NCBI RefSeq assembly: GCF_001632775.1
Contig: NZ_CP015249.1
Span: forward strand, 3,018,686 to 3,082,685
Direction of reading: 5' to 3'
DNA: 64,000 bases
DNA from: Dokdonella koreensis DS-123
GTDB taxonomy: Bacteria > Pseudomonadota > Gammaproteobacteria > Xanthomonadales > Rhodanobacteraceae
A program made the translations under genes and the position numbers. The notes beneath the pieces were generated by a model. The model had not been told where the DNA came from. It saw only the letters and a list, made by a program, of their open reading frames with translations, and searched no databases. Positions 60,709-64,000 of the stretch are shown in pieces; positions within the stretch are counted from its first letter, which is position 1, and each line of letters starts with the position of its first letter.

Positions 60709-63700
60709 CTACGGCGCGTCGAAGCCGTAGCGGAAGATCACGTCGCCCGGTGTGTCCTCGACGATCGCGAAACGGCGCGCGACGCTGGCGATGCCGTTGA
60801 CGGTGACCGTCACGTCGTACTCGCCCAGCGGCAAGCCGCCGAGCTCGCGCGAGCGGAACGTCGCATCGGTCCACGGTGCCGCCGGATCCGGAGCGACGAA
60901 GAACTGCCGCCCGCTCTCGCGGTGGCGCAGCTGCACCAGCGGAAAATTGGTCGCCGACGTGCTGGCGCCGTTGGCCGTTCCGCCCGATGCTTCCGCGCCG
61001 ACCACCGCCGTCGCCGAGACGCGGCTCGATCCCCGGAACCCGTGGCCGGTGAGGTCCAGCACGAACGGCTGCACGACGAATGCCGACGCCGGCGCATCGA
61101 GTTGCGGACGCCCGGCCGCGCCGCGGCCCGGATCGTAGACCAGGGTGCTCGCCAACGCGGAACCGGCCGTTTCGCCGCCCGCCAGCAGCACCCTGCCGTC
61201 AGCGAGCAGCGCCGCGGCGAAGCGCGACCGGTCGGCGGCCGGACCGCCGGCCGCCGGACCGAACTGGCCGGTCACGGGGTCGTAGAGGGCCGCCGGCGCA
61301 CCGCCGCCCACCACCAGTACGCGCCCATCGCCGAGCATCGTCGCGGCATGCGCCGAACGCGCCGCGTCGTCGCGGCCGGCGGCGGCGAAGGTGCCGCTGT
61401 CCGGGTCGTACAGCTCGGCACTGCCGCGCGCGCCGCCGAGCACCAGCACGTGGCCACTGCCGAGCACGGTGGCGGTCGGCGTCGCATGCGCGTTGACCGG
61501 TGCACCGGTGGCGATGAAGGCGCGCTGCGCCGGATCGTAGAGCTCCGCCGTCGCCGGCCCGCCGCCGACCAGCAGCACCCGGCCGCCCGGCAGCAGGCGT
61601 GCGGCATGGCCCGACCGCGGCGCCTGCAGCGCGGCGACCGGTGCGAACGCGCCGGAGGCGGGATCGAACACCGATGCGCCGGCCAGCGGCCCCTGCGTGC
61701 CGGTTCCGCCGGCCACCAGCACCTTGCCGTCCGCCAGCAGCGTGGCGGTATGGTCGCGACGATCCTGGTCGAGCGCGGCGATCGCCGTGAACGCTCCCGT
61801 TTCCGGGTCGAACAGCTCGGCGACCGCCGAACCGCCGCCGGTGATCAGCACGCGGCCGTCCGCCAGCGTGGTCGCGACGTGGCCGGTACGTGCGTGGACC
61901 AGGCTCGCGGCCGCGACGACCGTGCCGCCGTCGGCGGCGACGAGCTCGGCCGTGGCCGACGGCCCTGCCGCATCCTCGCCGCCCGCGATCAGCACGCGGC
62001 CGTCGGCCAGCACGCTGGCCGTCGCACCCCGCCGCGCCCGCTGCAGCGCCGGTCCGGCGGCCAGCGTGTCGACCAGCGGGTTGTACACCTCCGCCGAAGG
62101 CAGGAACCGGCCCGACTCCTGCGTGAAGCCGGTGGTGAACAGGACGCGGCCGTCCGGCAGCAGGATCGTCGACGCGTAGTCGCGTGCCTCGGTCAGGCGC
62201 TCGATCATCGAGAACGTGCCGGTCGCCGGATCGTAGAGTTCGGCGACGTCGCTGGCGACACCACCGCCGGCGGCGTTCGGCGAGACGCTGGCCGCCATCA
62301 GCACGCGGCCGTCCGGCAGCAGCTTGGCCGTCCCGGAATAGCGCGGAATCGTCATGTCGCCGGTGCGCGTGAACGTGCCGGTCGCAGGATCGTACAGCTC
62401 GGCACTGCGCTGGTGACGGCCGGCGCCGGCGTTGAAGCCGCCGGCGACCAGCACGCGGCCGTCTGCCAGCATGACTGCGGTCGCGCCCTCGCGCCCGATG
62501 CTCAGCGCGCCGGTCGGCGTCGTCGTTCCCGTGGCCGGGTCGTAGAGCTCGGCGCTGGCGTCGGCCCCGAAGAAGGCGTTGTAGCCGCCGACGATCAGCA
62601 CACGGCCATCGGCCAGCAGCGTCGCGGTGTGCCCCGAGCGCGACGATTGCAGGTCAGGCAGCGCCTCGAACGATCCGGTGGCCGGATCGAACCGGTCCAC
62701 GTACGGCAGCACCAGGTCCTCGTCGTTCTCGTCGTAGTCGAAGCCGCCGGTGACCAGCACGCTGCCGTCCGCCAGCAGCGTCGTCGTGAAACCGTTGCCC
62801 ACGCGCGGCTGCGCCAGCCCGGGGCCGGGCGTGAAGGTTCCGGTCAGCGGATCGTAGAACTCGGCGGCGGCGTGATACGGACCGCCGATCAACAGGACGC
62901 GACCATCGGCCAGCGGCGTCGCCGTCGCGGCGAAGCGGCCGAGGGTCAGGTTGCCGGTCGGGCTGTAGCGGCCGGTCGCCGGGTCGAACAGCTCGGCGCT
63001 GCCGGCGACGGCGCCGTCGAAGAAGCTGTACCCGCCCGCGATCAGCACCTTGCCGTCGGGCAGGAGGGCGGTGGCCGGATTCTGGCGTGCCCGCAACGGC
63101 CGCATGGCGGTGGGGACGAAGCTGCCCGGCTCGCTGGCGAGACGGCGCACGTCCAGGCGGACCCGGTAGAACGCCACGGTCGGCTTCAGATACTGGCTGG
63201 CGACGCGCTGCGGGCGTGCGTACAGGCGGATGCCGAGGTCGCCCGCAGGCGGATCGGCCTGGGTCGTGTAGCGCAGGAGCAGCCGGAACGTCGATGACGA
63301 ACCGGCGATGTAGCCGAAGACGAAATCGTCCGGACCGGCCGTCTGCGAGGACACCAGCACCTCGTGGCCGCCGGTCAGCGCGATGCCGCCGTTGCCCTGC
63401 GGGAAATAGTCATTGGAGAAGGCGCCGCCGGTGTCGAACTGCACCTCCAGCTCGTAGCGCGTGAACGGCTGCAGCGGCACGTCGCTGGCCACCAGATCGA
63501 AGGCGCCACCGTTGTTGACCACGTCCTCGCCGCTGCCGGCGGCGACCAGGCCCGAGATGACCGCCATGCCACCGCCGATCGTCAGCGTCGGCGGCGGCAG
63601 CTGGCCGGCGACGCCGCTGAAGCTGGCCAGCCAGGGCCCGTCGCCGATCGCGATCAGGTTCCCCTCGTCGCCGATCGCGCCGCCGCCGATGCTGCCGGCG

Positions 63701-63852
63701 TTGGCCGTCTCGGAGAACGATCCGTTCGGCACCGGGATGTCCAGCGCCGCAACCGGGTACGCGATCAGCGCCAGCATCAGCAGCCAGGCACGTGACGGTG
63801 CCCGTCGGCCGGTCGGCGCGGATAGGCGGGAAGGCGTTTGCAATCGAATCAT
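60709..63852 (-). CDS. Secreted kelch-repeat protein
   Basis: Predicted exported protein of 1047 residues. The signal peptide spans about 1-36 (AYPVAA). A beta-rich domain of about 200 residues resembles a carbohydrate-binding or discoidin-like module. It is followed by 14 kelch motifs from about residue 258 to 900, each of the form TATLLADGRVLIVGG followed by AELYDPATGTF. Fourteen blades would form two seven-bladed propellers. An Ig-like domain and the tail GDVIFRYGFDAP finish it. GGAG lies 8 nt before the ATG. No catalytic residues are recognised; binding or adhesion at the cell surface is plausible. Confidence 0.8.
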   Translation of the reverse strand: MIRLQTPSRLSAPTGRRAPSRAWLLMLALIAYPVAALDIPVPNGSFSETANAGSIGGGAIGDEGNLIAIGDGPWLASFSGVAGQLPPPTLTIGGGMAVISGLVAAGSGEDVVNNGGAFDLVASDVPLQPFTRYELEVQFDTGGAFSNDYFPQGNGGIALTGGHEVLVSSQTAGPDDFVFGYIAGSSSTFRLLLRYTTQADPPAGDLGIRLYARPQRVASQYLKPTVAFYRVRLDVRRLASEPGSFVPTAMRPLRARQNPATALLPDGKVLIAGGYSFFDGAVAGSAELFDPATGRYSPTGNLTLGRFAATATPLADGRVLLIGGPYHAAAEFYDPLTGTFTPGPGLAQPRVGNGFTTTLLADGSVLVTGGFDYDENDEDLVLPYVDRFDPATGSFEALPDLQSSRSGHTATLLADGRVLIVGGYNAFFGADASAELYDPATGTTTPTGALSIGREGATAVMLADGRVLVAGGFNAGAGRHQRSAELYDPATGTFTRTGDMTIPRYSGTAKLLPDGRVLMAASVSPNAAGGGVASDVAELYDPATGTFSMIERLTEARDYASTILLPDGRVLFTTGFTQESGRFLPSAEVYNPLVDTLAAGPALQRARRGATASVLADGRVLIAGGEDAAGPSATAELVAADGGTVVAAASLVHARTGHVATTLADGRVLITGGGSAVAELFDPETGAFTAIAALDQDRRDHTATLLADGKVLVAGGTGTQGPLAGASVFDPASGAFAPVAALQAPRSGHAARLLPGGRVLLVGGGPATAELYDPAQRAFIATGAPVNAHATPTATVLGSGHVLVLGGARGSAELYDPDSGTFAAAGRDDAARSAHAATMLGDGRVLVVGGGAPAALYDPVTGQFGPAAGGPAADRSRFAAALLADGRVLLAGGETAGSALASTLVYDPGRGAAGRPQLDAPASAFVVQPFVLDLTGHGFRGSSRVSATAVVGAEASGGTANGASTSATNFPLVQLRHRESGRQFFVAPDPAAPWTDATFRSRELGGLPLGEYDVTVTVNGIASVARRFAIVEDTPGDVIFRYGFDAP

Positions 63853-63958
63853 GATGGAGCTCCCGGAGCGAAAGGCGTGGCGGGGAATGCCTGCACCGGC
63901 GTTCCACCGCCCCAGGCCACCGGACTATCGGCCGCGGCGGCGGCAACCGTCATCCCCG

Positions 63959-63991
63959 ATCCGGCTCCAATCCGGCTCCAATCCGGCTCCA
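63959..63991. repeat. Three tandem copies of an 11-bp unit
   Basis: ATCCGGCTCCA is repeated three times without interruption, one unit per helical turn, 107 bp upstream of the kelch gene start. It continues towards the window edge and may act as a binding array or be simple slippage. Confidence 0.8.
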
Positions 63992-64000
63992 AGGCGGGAA

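Noticed and set aside
60499-63297. 932-codon plus-strand frame opposite the kelch gene
   Set aside because: It is an antisense shadow of the kelch repeats with a repetitive Arg/Gly composition. The minus-strand gene has a signal peptide and clear repeats.
63959-63991. Replication-origin iterons
   Set aside because: Only three short GC-rich units, with no DnaA boxes, AT-rich tract or replication gene nearby.

Overview
The window is about 64 kb of very GC-rich chromosome from a gammaproteobacterium. Gene orders that support this are tRNA-Tyr/Gly/Thr-tuf-tRNA-Trp-secE-nusG-rplKAJL-rpoB, prfA-hemA-(LbcA-like)-lolB-ispE-tRNA-Gln-prs-rplY-pth-ychF (Pseudomonas-like) and queG-nnr-tsaE-amiB-mutL (E. 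coli-like). Multidomain secreted proteins, winged-helix/TPR regulators and structured extragenic repeats point to the Xanthomonadales/Lysobacterales, perhaps a Rhodanobacteraceae member such as Dokdonella. That placement is inference, not a database result. Most of the window is housekeeping DNA. I see no prophage, insertion sequence, CRISPR array or rRNA operon.

Layout. Positions 1-9.7 kb (minus strand) hold the translation/transcription superoperon, read from a strong promoter at 9686-9715 through four tRNAs, tuf, secE, nusG and the L11/L1/L10/L7-12 genes into rpoB, whose C-terminal end lies outside the window. An L10 autoregulatory leader precedes rplJ. A 20-bp copy of the tRNA-Tyr 3' end sits in the tRNA spacer. 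Positions 10.2-20.0 kb (plus) hold a membrane-anchored winged-helix/TPR regulator followed by a 2319-residue secreted subtilase with a 12-Asp-box beta-propeller, ending at a strong terminator. Positions 20.1-21.0 kb contain no gene but carry two inverted copies of a structured repeat whose stems covary.

Positions 21.0-30.8 kb contain ychF, pth, rplY, prs, tRNA-Gln, ispE, lolB and a TPR lipoprotein on minus, then hemA and prfA on plus. Positions 30.9-34.3 kb are a compact run: O-GlcNAc-transferase-like TPR protein, MoaB-family protein and polyphosphate kinase 2. Positions 34.4-40.5 kb hold small redox, membrane and envelope genes: acylphosphatase, TlpA-like thioredoxin, YihY, WrbA, DUF2069, a LysR/azoreductase divergent pair with a clear operator, a short asparaginase-domain protein and MlaA. 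Positions 40.9-49 kb hold rpoZ-spoT-ridA-recG, a nucleoside hydrolase, type-B L31 and citrate synthase.

Positions 49-54 kb hold a MOSC protein, an Npt/MFS-type transporter, YnfA, S-formylglutathione hydrolase and two exported proteins of unknown role. Positions 54-60.7 kb are mutL-amiB-tsaE-nnr (minus) divergent from queG (plus). Positions 60.7-63.9 kb encode a secreted protein with 14 kelch motifs, probably two seven-bladed propellers.

Coupling. Macromolecular synthesis and its ppGpp control sit together: a GC-rich discriminator promoter, omega subunit, SpoT, ribosomal genes and EF-Tu. Envelope maintenance is spread through the window (LolB, MlaA, AmiB, the LbcA-like lipoprotein). The two giant secreted proteins share a short motif, V-I-[FY]-R-x-G-F-[ED], near their C-termini. 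The least explained signals are the covarying repeat pair at 20.2-20.8 kb and the tRNA-Tyr 3'-end duplication.
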